Assembly: GCA_016178725.1 (NCBI GenBank)
Contig: JACOSV010000018.1
Span: forward strand, 1 to 64,000
Reading direction: 5' to 3'
DNA length: 64,000 bases
DNA from: Candidatus Eiseniibacteriota bacterium
Lineage (GTDB): Bacteria; Eisenbacteria; RBG-16-71-46
The notes beneath the pieces were generated by a model. The model was not told the DNA's origin, did no database searches, and saw only the letters and a program-made list of their open reading frames with translations. Every line of letters starts with the position of its first letter. Positions within the stretch are counted from its first letter, which is position 1. Shown here piece by piece: positions 53,114 to 61,069 of this stretch. A program made the position numbers and the translations under genes.

Positions 53114-54219
53114 ACCCCCCGACCCCCGCCACCGCCGAGAAGCCCGCGGCGCCCGCGGTGAAGCGCGCGGCCACGATGAAGGCGATCGTCAAGACCCGGC
53201 CCGGTCCGGGCGCCGAGGTGCGCGAGGTGCCGGTGCCGACGTGCGGCCCGCGCGAGCTGCTGCTGCGCGTGCGCCGCGCCGGCGTGTGCGGCACCGATCT
53301 TCATATCGTCGAATGGGACCGCTGGTCACAGGGACGTCTCAAGCCCCCCGTGACGCTCGGGCACGAGTTCGTCGGCGATGTGATCGAGCGCGGTGGCCAG
53401 GTCACGGAGTTCGACGTCGGCGACCGCGTGTCGTGCGAGAGCCACATCGTCTGCCAGCACTGTATCGCCTGCCGCACGGGCAACGCCCACGTCTGCGAGA
53501 ACACGCGCATCCTCGGCGTGGACGTGAACGGCGGCTTCGCCGAGTTCGTCGCGGTGCCGGCGGTCAACGCGTGGCGCGCGCCGGCGAACATTCCGATCGA
53601 GGTCGCGGCGGTGATGGAACCGCTCGGGAACGCCGTGCACACCGCGTTCGCCGGGCCGCTCTCGGGCTGCAACGTGGCCGTCACCGGCTGCGGACCGATC
53701 GGCCTCTTCGCGATCGGCGTCGCACGCGCCGCCGGCGCCGCGCGCGTGTTCGCCAGCGACGTTTCGCCCTACCGCCTGGAGCTGGCGCGGACGATGAACG
53801 CCGACACGGTGATCGACGTGAGCCGCGAGAACTTCGTCGAGCGCGTGAAACAGCTCACCAACGGCCTCGGCCTCGACGGCGTGCTCGAGATGTCGGGGAA
53901 CCCGCAAGCGGTGCGGGACGGGCTGGCCGCGCTGCGCAACGGCGGCCGGCTCTCGCTGCTCGGCCTGCCCAAGGAGTCGTTCGAGCTCGACTGGAACCGG
54001 CTCGTCATCTTCAAGGGCGTCACGATCCACGGCATCATCGGCCGGCGCATGTACGAGACCTGGTACCAGATGGACAACCTTCTCGGCTCGGGCCGGCTCG
54101 ACATCCGCCCGGCGATCACGCACGTCATGCCGATGGAGGCGTTCGACGATGCGATCGACCTGCTGCGCTCCGGCAAGGCCGGGAAGGTCGTGCTCGTGCC
54201 CTGGGGCGAGAGCGCGTGA
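53110..54219 (+). CDS. tdh: L-threonine 3-dehydrogenase
   Basis: Zinc-dependent medium-chain dehydrogenase that oxidises threonine to 2-amino-3-ketobutyrate. The 369-residue protein has a 20-residue Pro/Ala N-terminal extension before MKAIVKTRPGPG. It has catalytic-zinc residues in CGTDLHIVEWDRW and GHEFVGDV, a structural zinc site CQHCIACRTGNAHVC near residues 117-131, the NAD fold VAVTGCGPIGLFAIGVARAAGA, and the tdh-specific HGIIGRRMYETWYQMDNLL. It is followed by kbl, the next enzyme in the pathway. ATG 53110 overlaps the uvrA stop; M23 is an alternative start. Confidence 0.95.
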
Positions 54220-54232
54220 GGGGAGACGGGCC

Positions 54233-55441
54233 ATGTTCGACACGCTGAAGCCGCAGCTCGAGGCCGAGCTCAAGAAGATCCGCGACGCCGGGCTCTACAA
54301 GGACGAGCGCGTGCTCGCCTCGGCGCAGGGACCCGAGGTCACGCTCGCCGACGGCCGCACGGTGCTCGTCTTCTGCGCCAACAACTACCTCGGCCTCTCG
54401 AGCCATCCCGACGTGATCGCGGCGGCTCACCGCGCGCTCGACAGCCGAGGCTACGGCCTCTCGTCGGTCCGGTTCATCTGCGGCACGCAGGACATCCACA
54501 AGACGCTCGAGCGGAAGATCGCCGAGTTCCTGCGCACCGACGATACGATCCTCTACGCGGCATGCTTCGACGCCAACGGCGGCGTCTTCGAGCCGCTGCT
54601 CGGCGAAGAGGACGCGATCATCTCGGACGCCCTGAACCACGCCTCGATCATCGACGGCGTCCGGCTGTGCAAGGCGCAGCGCTGGCGCTACGAGAACAAC
54701 GACATGGCCGACCTCGAGCGTTGCCTGAAGGAGGCCGTCGCCAAAGGCACGCGCCACCGCCTGATCGCGACCGACGGCGCCTTCAGCATGGACGGGGGCA
54801 TCGCTGATCTGAAGTCCGTCTGCGACCTCGCGGAGCGCTACCGGGCCCTGGTGATGGTGGACGACTGCCACGGCATCGGGTTCCTCGGCGCCAGCGGCCG
54901 GGGCAGCACCGAGCTCGCCGGCGTCATGGGCCGCGTCGACATCATCACCGGGACGCTCGGCAAGGCGCTGGGCGGAGCGCTCGGCGGCTTCACCACCGGC
55001 CGGCGCGAGATCATCGAGTTCCTGCGCCAGCGTTCGCGACCCTATCTCTTCTCGAACACGCTTCCGCCCGCGGTCGTCGGCGCGAGCATCGCGGTGTTCG
55101 ACCTGCTTTCGCGCACGACCGAGCTGCGCGACCGGCTCGAGACCAACACGAAGCGCTTCCGCGCCGCGATGACCGCGGCCGGGTTCGACATCAAGCCCGG
55201 CACGCACCCGATCGTGCCGATCATGCTCCACGACGAGCGCCTCGCCCACGACATGGCGCGGCGGCTGCTCGATCGCGGCCTCTACGTCATCGGCTTCTCG
55301 TTCCCGGTGGTGCCCAGGGGACAGGCGCGGATCCGCGTCCAGCTCTCCGCGGCGCACGAGACCCGGCACATCGATCGCGCGGTCGCCGCCTTCACCGAGG
55401 TCGGGCAGGAGCTGGGCGTCCTTCATATCTCCGCGCGCTAG
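54233..55441 (+). CDS. kbl: Glycine C-acetyltransferase (2-amino-3-ketobutyrate CoA ligase)
   Basis: PLP enzyme that cleaves 2-amino-3-ketobutyrate with CoA to glycine and acetyl-CoA. The 402-residue alpha-oxoamine synthase has FCANNYLGLSSHPDVI, YGLSSVRFICGTQDIHKTLE, the cofactor region MVDDCHGIGFLGASGRGS, and the PLP lysine in TGTLGKALGGALGGF near residue 244. RPYLFSNTLPPAVVGAS is a strong KBL-specific segment. The ATG follows GGGGAGACGGG, 13 bases after tdh. Confidence 0.96.
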   Translation: MFDTLKPQLEAELKKIRDAGLYKDERVLASAQGPEVTLADGRTVLVFCANNYLGLSSHPDVIAAAHRALDSRGYGLSSVRFICGTQDIHKTLERKIAEFLRTDDTILYAACFDANGGVFEPLLGEEDAIISDALNHASIIDGVRLCKAQRWRYENNDMADLERCLKEAVAKGTRHRLIATDGAFSMDGGIADLKSVCDLAERYRALVMVDDCHGIGFLGASGRGSTELAGVMGRVDIITGTLGKALGGALGGFTTGRREIIEFLRQRSRPYLFSNTLPPAVVGASIAVFDLLSRTTELRDRLETNTKRFRAAMTAAGFDIKPGTHPIVPIMLHDERLAHDMARRLLDRGLYVIGFSFPVVPRGQARIRVQLSAAHETRHIDRAVAAFTEVGQELGVLHISAR

Positions 55442-55449
55442 GAACGATC

Positions 55450-55833
55450 GTGTCCGATTCCGCCGCTCACGAGTATCCCTACGTCACGCTTCTCAACGTC
55501 CTCTATCCCCAGCTCGAGGTCGTCAACGTCCGCGGGCTGATCGACGGCTGCACGCATCGCTGGTGGAACCAGACGCTGTGCAAGGTGAACGACTCGGTCG
55601 TGCGACTCGGCGTCGTCCGCGGCGAGTATCACTGGCATCAGCACGACGACGAGGACGAGTTCTTCTTCGTCGTCGAGGGGCGGCTGCTCATCGATCTCGA
55701 GGACCGCACGGTCGAGCTCCCGGCGGGGAAGGGCTTCGTCGTGCCGAAGGGCGTGCGCCACCGCCCGCGGGCGCCGGAGCGCACCGCGATTCTGATGGTC
55801 GAGGGCGCAGGGATCGTTCCGACCGGGGACTAG
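55450..55833 (+). CDS. Small single-domain cupin protein
   Basis: A 127-residue cupin. The first motif is GEYHWHQHDDEDEFFFVVEG (two His and the Glu expected of a metal site) near residues 58-77, and the second GKGFVVPKGVRHRPRAPER near residues 91-109 supplies the last His. It should bind one metal ion. Substrate and activity cannot be read from sequence. Its position between kbl and the gcv genes hints at amino-acid or one-carbon metabolism, but this is only association. It starts at GTG, 8 bases after kbl. Confidence 0.8.
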   Translation: MSDSAAHEYPYVTLLNVLYPQLEVVNVRGLIDGCTHRWWNQTLCKVNDSVVRLGVVRGEYHWHQHDDEDEFFFVVEGRLLIDLEDRTVELPAGKGFVVPKGVRHRPRAPERTAILMVEGAGIVPTGD

Positions 55834-55846
55834 GGGGCCCGCTTCC

Positions 55847-55875
55847 TTGACCGCTCCGGTCGCGTTCGCTAACGT
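55847..55875 (+). promoter_or_regulatory. Predicted promoter of the glycine cleavage genes
   Basis: TTGACC at 55847-55852, a 17-base spacer and TAACGT at 55870-55875. A start near 55882 would leave a leader of about 20 bases before the gcvT GTG, too short for a glycine riboswitch. Confidence 0.5.
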
Positions 55876-55902
55876 GCGTCCGCCTCTCACCCGGAGCCTT
55901 TC

Positions 55903-57018
55903 GTGGAGCCCACGGCCACCCTCAAGCGCACGCCGTTCCATCGCTTTCACAAGGATGCGGGCGCCAAACTCGTCGATTTCGCTGGCTTCGAGATGCCGCT
56001 CCGCTACGCCGGCGACGTGCGCGAGCATCAGGCCGTCCGAACGTGCGCCGGCCTCTTCGACATCTCGCACATGGGCGAGTTCATCGTGCGGGGCGTGGGC
56101 GCCGCGGAGTTCCTCGACCGGGCGCTGACCAACGACATCGCCTCGACCACGCCCGGGCAGGCCATGTACACGGTCATGTGCCGGCCGGACGGCGGGATCG
56201 TGGATGACCTGTACGTCTACCGTTCGGGCGATCACTTCATGCTGGTTGTGAACGCCTCGAACATCGCCAAGGACTTCGCCTGGCTGCGGGACCAGTGCCC
56301 GACGGGCGTGTCGCTCACCGACCGCTCGGACGACACGGCGCTGCTCGCGGTGCAGGGTCCGAAGGCGTCGGACGTCCTGCGCGGCCATGTCCCCGAGCCG
56401 GCGCTCGCGATGCCCGCGAACCGGTTCGTCGAGGGCCCGCTGTTCGGCGTCCCCGCGACGATCGCCCGCACCGGCTACACGGGCGAGGACGGCTTCGAGC
56501 TCTACTTCAAGTCCGGCGACGCGTTGGCCGTGTGGAACGGCCTGATCGAGGCGGGGCGGCCGCACGGGCTCGAGCCCGTCGGACTCGGCGCGCGTGATAC
56601 GTTGCGGCTCGAGATGGCGTACATGCTCTACGGCAACGACATCGATGACACGACCTCGCCGCTCGAAGCCGGCCTCGGCTGGACCGTGAAGCTCGCCAAG
56701 CCCGCGTTCACCGGGCGCGACGCGTTGGCCCGACAGAAGGAGCAGGGCCTCACACGCCGGCTGGTCGGCCTCGAGGCCGAGGGGCGGCGCGTGCCGCGCC
56801 ACGACATGGCGGTCGAATCCGGAGGCCGCGCGGTCGGCCGCGTCACGAGCGGCGCATACGGCCCGAGCGTCGGGAAGGCGGTGGCGATGGCGTACGTCGA
56901 CGCGACCTCGGCGGCGCTCGGCGCCGCGCTCGAGGTGGCGGCCGGCGCGAGCCGGATCCCGGTGCGCGTGGTCAAGCGTCCCTTCTACACCCACGGCTCC
57001 CGCCGCGCGGCGGGCTAG
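55903..57018 (+). CDS. gcvT: Aminomethyltransferase, glycine cleavage T protein
   Basis: Transfers the methylene group from the aminomethyl-lipoyl arm of GcvH to tetrahydrofolate, releasing ammonia. The 371-residue protein has TPFHRFHKDAGAKLVDFAGFEMPLRY at the start, LFDISHMGEFIVRG, GGIVDDLYVYRSGDHFMLVVNASN with the folate-contact region, LLAVQGPKA, RTGYTGEDGFELYF and LGARDTLRLEMAYMLYGND. All are GcvT hallmarks and distinguish it from YgfZ or sarcosine oxidase. GTG 55903 is the only start ahead of the conserved region. It begins the order gcvT-gcvH-gcvPA-gcvPB. Confidence 0.96.
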   Translation: MEPTATLKRTPFHRFHKDAGAKLVDFAGFEMPLRYAGDVREHQAVRTCAGLFDISHMGEFIVRGVGAAEFLDRALTNDIASTTPGQAMYTVMCRPDGGIVDDLYVYRSGDHFMLVVNASNIAKDFAWLRDQCPTGVSLTDRSDDTALLAVQGPKASDVLRGHVPEPALAMPANRFVEGPLFGVPATIARTGYTGEDGFELYFKSGDALAVWNGLIEAGRPHGLEPVGLGARDTLRLEMAYMLYGNDIDDTTSPLEAGLGWTVKLAKPAFTGRDALARQKEQGLTRRLVGLEAEGRRVPRHDMAVESGGRAVGRVTSGAYGPSVGKAVAMAYVDATSAALGAALEVAAGASRIPVRVVKRPFYTHGSRRAAG

Positions 57019-57026
57019 GAGGATCG

Positions 57027-57416
57027 GTGAGCTACCCCGAGGATCTGCGGTACACGGCGGAGCACGAGTGGGCGCGGCTCGAGAGCGGCCTCGTCACCGT
57101 CGGCATCACCAGCTACGCGACCGAGCAGCTCGGCGACATCGTGTTCGTCGAGCTCCCCGAGCTGGGGAGGCGGCTCGAGGCGATGAAGGCGTTCGGCACG
57201 ATCGAGGCGGTCAAGACCGCGAGCGACCTGTTCGCGCCCGTCGCCGGCGAGGTCGTCGCGATCAACGAGGCGCTCGCCGACAATCCCGCGCTCGTCAACC
57301 AGTCCCCGTTCGGCGAGGGCTGGATGATCCGCGTGAAGCCGGCCGACGCCGGCGATCTCAAGCGCCTCATGAACCACGAGGCGTACGCGCAGCTCATCGA
57401 GGAGCAGCACGCGTGA
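57027..57416 (+). CDS. gcvH: Glycine cleavage system H protein
   Basis: Lipoyl carrier that shuttles the aminomethyl group. The 129-residue protein is full length. It has YPEDLRYTAEHEWARLESGLVTVGITSYATEQLGDIVFVELPE, and the lipoylation Lys in GTIEAVKTASDLFAPVAGEV at about residue 65. The C-terminal NQSPFGEGWMIRVKPAD region is also conserved. GTG start with AGGA just upstream, eight bases after gcvT. The stop overlaps the gcvPA start (GTGA). Confidence 0.97.
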   Translation: MSYPEDLRYTAEHEWARLESGLVTVGITSYATEQLGDIVFVELPELGRRLEAMKAFGTIEAVKTASDLFAPVAGEVVAINEALADNPALVNQSPFGEGWMIRVKPADAGDLKRLMNHEAYAQLIEEQHA

Positions 57417-58804
57417 GCTTCATCGGCCTCTCGCGGGACGAAGAGCAGCGAATGCTGGCCGCGATCGGCGTGACGCGATTCGACGATCTGATCGCGACGG
57501 TGCCCGAGGCGGTGCGGCTGCGCGAGCCGTTGGCGGTGCCCGGACCGCTCTCGGAGATCGAATCGCGGGCGCGTTTCGGCGAGTGGGCGCGGATGAACGA
57601 CGCCGACCGCATGGCCTCGTTCCTGGGCGGCGGGCTCTACGACCACTACATCCCGGCGGCGCTGCAGGCGATCGCGATGCGCTCGGAGTTCGCGACCGCC
57701 TACACGCCGTACCAGCCCGAGGTGGCCCAGGGCTCGCTCACGGCGATCTTCGAGTTCCAGAGCATGATCGTCGAGCTGACGGGCACCGAGGTCGCCAACG
57801 CCTCGCTCTACGACGGCGCCACCGCGGCCGTCGAGGCGGCACTGCTCGCGCGGCACCAGACCGGCCGCGCGCGCGTCGTCGTGGCGGGTGCGGTGCATCC
57901 GCACATCGTCGACGTCCTGCGCACGTATCTGGGCGCGGACAACGTCACGGTCGTCGCCGACCGTGGCGGCGCGTGCGCGGAGGACGACCTCCAGGCGGCG
58001 CTCGGGGCCAACGTCGCGGCGGTCCTCTACCAGCACCCGAACTTCTTTGGCGTCCTCGAGCAGCCGGCCGCGCTGCACGCGCTCGCCCACGGCGCCGGCG
58101 CGCTGGCGGTCGCGGTGTGCGACCCGATCGCGCTGGCGCTGCTCGAGCCGCCGGGGGCGGCGGGCGCCGACATCGTCGTCGGCGAGGGCCAGTCGCTCGG
58201 CAATCCGCCGTCCTTCGGCGGGCCGCTGCTCGGGTTCTTCGCCTGCACGAAGGCGCTGGTGCGGCGGATGCCGGGGCGCATCGCCGGCGAGACCGTGGAT
58301 CGGCTCGGCCGGCGCGGGTTCGTGCTCACGCTCCAGACCCGCGAGCAGCACATCCGGCGCGAGAAGGCGACCTCGAACATCTGCACGAATCAGGGTCTGC
58401 TCGCGCTGCGCGCGACGATCTATCTCGGCCTGCTCGGCAAACTCGGGCTCACCGAGGTCGCCGAGCTGTGCGTGCAGAAGTCGCATCATGCAGCGGAACG
58501 CGCCGCGGCGATCGCGGGCTATCGGCTCGCCTTCGACGCGCCGTTCTTCCGCGAGTTCGTGCTCGAGTGCCCGGTGGACGCGGCCACCGTGATCCGCGCC
58601 GGCCGCGCCGCGGGCGTGCTCGCGGGCATCGACCTCGGCCGATTCCAGCCCGAGTGGCGCCGGCGGCTGCTGGTCGCGGTCACGGAACAGCGGAGCGCCG
58701 CCGACATCGAGCGCTGGCTCGGCGCGCTGCGTGCCGCGGCCGGAACGTCGCGCGACACGGTCGCGGCGGCGGGGGACGGCGGCGCCCGGCGAGGCGCGCG
58801 ATGA
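57413..58804 (+). CDS. gcvPA: Glycine dehydrogenase (decarboxylating) subunit 1
   Basis: First half of the two-gene P protein that decarboxylates glycine. The 463-residue subunit has the PLP fold type I but not the PLP lysine, which is on subunit 2. Marks of the family are SFLGGGLYDHYIPAALQAI, EFATAYTPYQPEVAQGSLTAIFEFQSMIVELTGTEVANASLYDGATAAVEA, YQHPNFFGVLE, and TREQHIRREKATSNICTNQGLLAL. The GTG overlaps the gcvH stop and the end overlaps gcvPB by ATGA, so the two halves should be made in equal amounts. Confidence 0.96.
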   Translation: MSFIGLSRDEEQRMLAAIGVTRFDDLIATVPEAVRLREPLAVPGPLSEIESRARFGEWARMNDADRMASFLGGGLYDHYIPAALQAIAMRSEFATAYTPYQPEVAQGSLTAIFEFQSMIVELTGTEVANASLYDGATAAVEAALLARHQTGRARVVVAGAVHPHIVDVLRTYLGADNVTVVADRGGACAEDDLQAALGANVAAVLYQHPNFFGVLEQPAALHALAHGAGALAVAVCDPIALALLEPPGAAGADIVVGEGQSLGNPPSFGGPLLGFFACTKALVRRMPGRIAGETVDRLGRRGFVLTLQTREQHIRREKATSNICTNQGLLALRATIYLGLLGKLGLTEVAELCVQKSHHAAERAAAIAGYRLAFDAPFFREFVLECPVDAATVIRAGRAAGVLAGIDLGRFQPEWRRRLLVAVTEQRSAADIERWLGALRAAAGTSRDTVAAAGDGGARRGAR

Positions 58805-60303
58805 CGACGATGCCGCGGCGGCTCCTGATCGAGCAGGGCGGGCCGGGCCATCGCGGGCCGGCACTGCCGCGTTGCGACGTGCCGACCCGGCCCGTCACCG
58901 AGCACCTGCGCGGCGCGCGCCTGCGTGCGGAGCTGCGTCTGCCCGAGGTGAGCGAGCCCGAGGTCGTGCGGCACTTCGTCGAGCTCTCGACGCTCAACCA
59001 CCACATCGACCGCGGGCTCTATCCGCTCGGCTCGTGCACGATGAAGCACAACCCCAAGATCAACGACGAGATCGCCGGGCTGGCCGGGTTCGCGCTCGCG
59101 CACCCGCTCGGCGACGACGCCGCGAACCAGGGCGCGCTGCGCGTGATCCGCGAGCTCGAGAAGGCACTCGCCGCGATCAGCGGCTTCGCCGCGGTGAGCA
59201 CGCAGCCGGCGGCGGGCGCTCAGGGCGAGATGACCGGCCTGCTCATGATCCGCGCCCACCATCGGGCGCGCGGCGAGGGCGAGACGCGCCGGCGCGTCAT
59301 CGTGCCCGACTCGGCGCACGGCACGAACCCGGCGAGCGTCCACCTCGTCGGCTACGAGACGGTGGTGATCCCGTCCGAGGCGCACGCGACCGTGGATCTC
59401 GACGCGCTGCGCGGCGCGCTCGACGAGCGCGCCGCGGCGGTCATGCTCACCGTGCCCAACACGCTCGGCCTGTTCGAGCCGCGCATCCGCGAGATCACCG
59501 CGCTCGCGCACGCCGCCGGAGCGCAGGTCTACATGGACGGCGCCAACATGAACGCGCTGGTCGGGCTCGTGCGCCCGGGCGACCTCGGCTTCGACGTCAT
59601 GCACATCAACCTGCACAAGACGTTCTCGACGCCGCACGGCGGCGGCGGGCCGGGCGCCGGGCCGGTCGCGGTCGCGGCGCACCTCGAGCCCTACCTGCCG
59701 GCTCCCCGCGTGGTGGAGCGCGACGGTCGCTACGCGCTCGACGAGGACCGGCCGCGCTCGATCGGACGCGTGCACTCGTTCCACGGCAACTTCGGCATCC
59801 TGCTGCGTGCGCTGGTCTATGTCTCGACGCTCGGTCCCGAGGGGCTGCGCGCCGTGAGCCGCACCGCGATCCTCAACGCCAACTACCTCATGCGCCGGCT
59901 CGCCGGGCGCTACGACCTGCCGCACCCGGAGCACTGCATGCACGAATTCGTGCTCTCGGGGCGCGGACTCAAGCGCCACGGCGTCAAGACGCTCGACGTC
60001 GCGAAGCGTCTGCTCGATTTCGGCGTCCACGCGCCGACGGTCTACTTTCCCCTGATCGTCGACGAGGCGCTGATGATCGAGCCCACCGAGACCGAGACGC
60101 TCGACCGGCTCGATCACTTCGCCGCCGCGATGGAACGCATCGCGGACGAGGCGGCCGCGAATCCGCAGACGCTGCTCGACGCGCCGCACACGACGCCGGT
60201 CGGCCGGCTCGACGAGGCGCGCGCCGCGCGCGAGCTCAAGCTCCACTGGGCGTCTTCCGGCGCCGCGCGTCCCGCCGCCGCGCCCGCATCCGCGCGTGGC
60301 TGA
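58801..60303 (+). CDS. gcvPB: Glycine dehydrogenase (decarboxylating) subunit 2
   Basis: Catalytic PLP-binding half of P protein; 500 residues. Visible segments: LNHHIDRGLYPLGSCTMKHNPKIND near residues 64-88, QPAAGAQGEMTGLLMIRAHH, VPDSAHGTNPASVHLVGYET, YMDGANMNALVGLVRPGDLGFDVMHINLHKTFSTPHGGGGPGAGPV with the PLP Lys, and SFHGNFGILLRALVYVSTLG. It is followed by a small membrane protein whose GTG overlaps its last codons by 8 bases. The ATG start overlaps the gcvPA stop. Confidence 0.96.
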   Translation: MTTMPRRLLIEQGGPGHRGPALPRCDVPTRPVTEHLRGARLRAELRLPEVSEPEVVRHFVELSTLNHHIDRGLYPLGSCTMKHNPKINDEIAGLAGFALAHPLGDDAANQGALRVIRELEKALAAISGFAAVSTQPAAGAQGEMTGLLMIRAHHRARGEGETRRRVIVPDSAHGTNPASVHLVGYETVVIPSEAHATVDLDALRGALDERAAAVMLTVPNTLGLFEPRIREITALAHAAGAQVYMDGANMNALVGLVRPGDLGFDVMHINLHKTFSTPHGGGGPGAGPVAVAAHLEPYLPAPRVVERDGRYALDEDRPRSIGRVHSFHGNFGILLRALVYVSTLGPEGLRAVSRTAILNANYLMRRLAGRYDLPHPEHCMHEFVLSGRGLKRHGVKTLDVAKRLLDFGVHAPTVYFPLIVDEALMIEPTETETLDRLDHFAAAMERIADEAAANPQTLLDAPHTTPVGRLDEARAARELKLHWASSGAARPAAAPASARG

Positions 60304-60748
60304 CCGTCCGCCCGCGCCGCCGCCCGTGGATCCGTCCGCGCCGCTCGAGTGGTCGTTCAACCCGTGGCATGAACGACCGGCGCAGGCGTGGGGCGCGGCG
60401 GCCGTGGTGATCGTCACCGTGGCGCTGGTCGCGGGCGCGGGGCTCCCGGCACTGGTCACGGCGGCGCTCGCGGCAGGGCTCGGCGCGGCACTCGGCCGGG
60501 CGCTGCTGCCGGCGCGCTGCGCGCTCGACGACGCCGGCGTCCGCTGGGGCGTCGGACCGCTCGTCCAGCGCCGGCCGTGGTCGGCGTTCCGGCGCGCGGT
60601 ACGCGCCGGCGACGGCGTGCTGCTCTCGCCCTTCTCGCGGCGCAGCCGCCTCGACGCGTACCGCGCCGTGTTCCTTCCGTTCCCGTCGCGCCTCGCCGCG
60701 CGGCTCGTCCCGGACATCGACGCGCGACTCGCCCGCCATGGCCTCTGA
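60296..60748 (+). CDS. Small membrane protein of unknown function
   Basis: A 150-residue protein with a Pro-rich start, a conserved-looking LEWSFNPWHERPAQAWGAA, two adjacent hydrophobic segments (about residues 33-50 and 52-68) and a C-terminal cytoplasmic region (CALDDAGVRWGVGPLVQRRPWSAFRRAVRAGDGVLLSP) that could adopt a bacterial PH-like fold. No family is recognised with certainty. Coupling to gcvPB (8-base overlap) and overlap with the next gene by 11 bases suggest a common transcript. No function is assigned. Confidence 0.65.
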   Translation: MADRPPAPPPVDPSAPLEWSFNPWHERPAQAWGAAAVVIVTVALVAGAGLPALVTAALAAGLGAALGRALLPARCALDDAGVRWGVGPLVQRRPWSAFRRAVRAGDGVLLSPFSRRSRLDAYRAVFLPFPSRLAARLVPDIDARLARHGL

Positions 60749-61058
60749 TCCCGCCGCGCCGACGCCCGACGCCGAGGACCTCGCCCTCCTCGACCGCGCC
60801 GCCGCACGCATCGTCGAGCTCCACATGGAGGTGCCGGCGATCCTCACGCTCGAGAGCGTGCGGCCGCTCACACTGGTCGCGGGCCAGGCGATGATCTTCT
60901 TCGAACCGATGGTGCAGGCGCTGTTCCGACTCGGCGACTACCGACGGTTCACCGCGCTGATCGAGCGGCGCGGGACGCCCCCGCTCCTGATCGAACGCAT
61001 CGAGCGCGCGGCCGAAGCGGCGCGCTCCAGGCGCGCCGCGAACGGCCCGCCGGCCTGA
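60738..61058 (+). CDS. Small conserved-looking protein upstream of glmL
   Basis: A 106-residue soluble protein, acidic at the N-terminus. Its central block (VPAILTLESVRPLTLVAGQAMIFFEPMVQALFRLGDYRRFTALIERR, residues about 33-79) is followed by LLIERIERAAE. The LESVRPL and F-x-P-M-V stretches have the look of a conserved family, but I cannot name one with certainty. Its place 11 bases before the GlmL-like gene, with no other start signal between, suggests it works with that protein. ATG 60738 overlaps the previous gene. Confidence 0.6.
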   Translation: MASDPAAPTPDAEDLALLDRAAARIVELHMEVPAILTLESVRPLTLVAGQAMIFFEPMVQALFRLGDYRRFTALIERRGTPPLLIERIERAAEAARSRRAANGPPA

Positions 61059-61069
61059 GCGCGAGGCGC

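Noticed and set aside
55834..55902. Glycine riboswitch ahead of gcvT
   Set aside because: The predicted leader is only about 20 bases and no aptamer-like structure is present.
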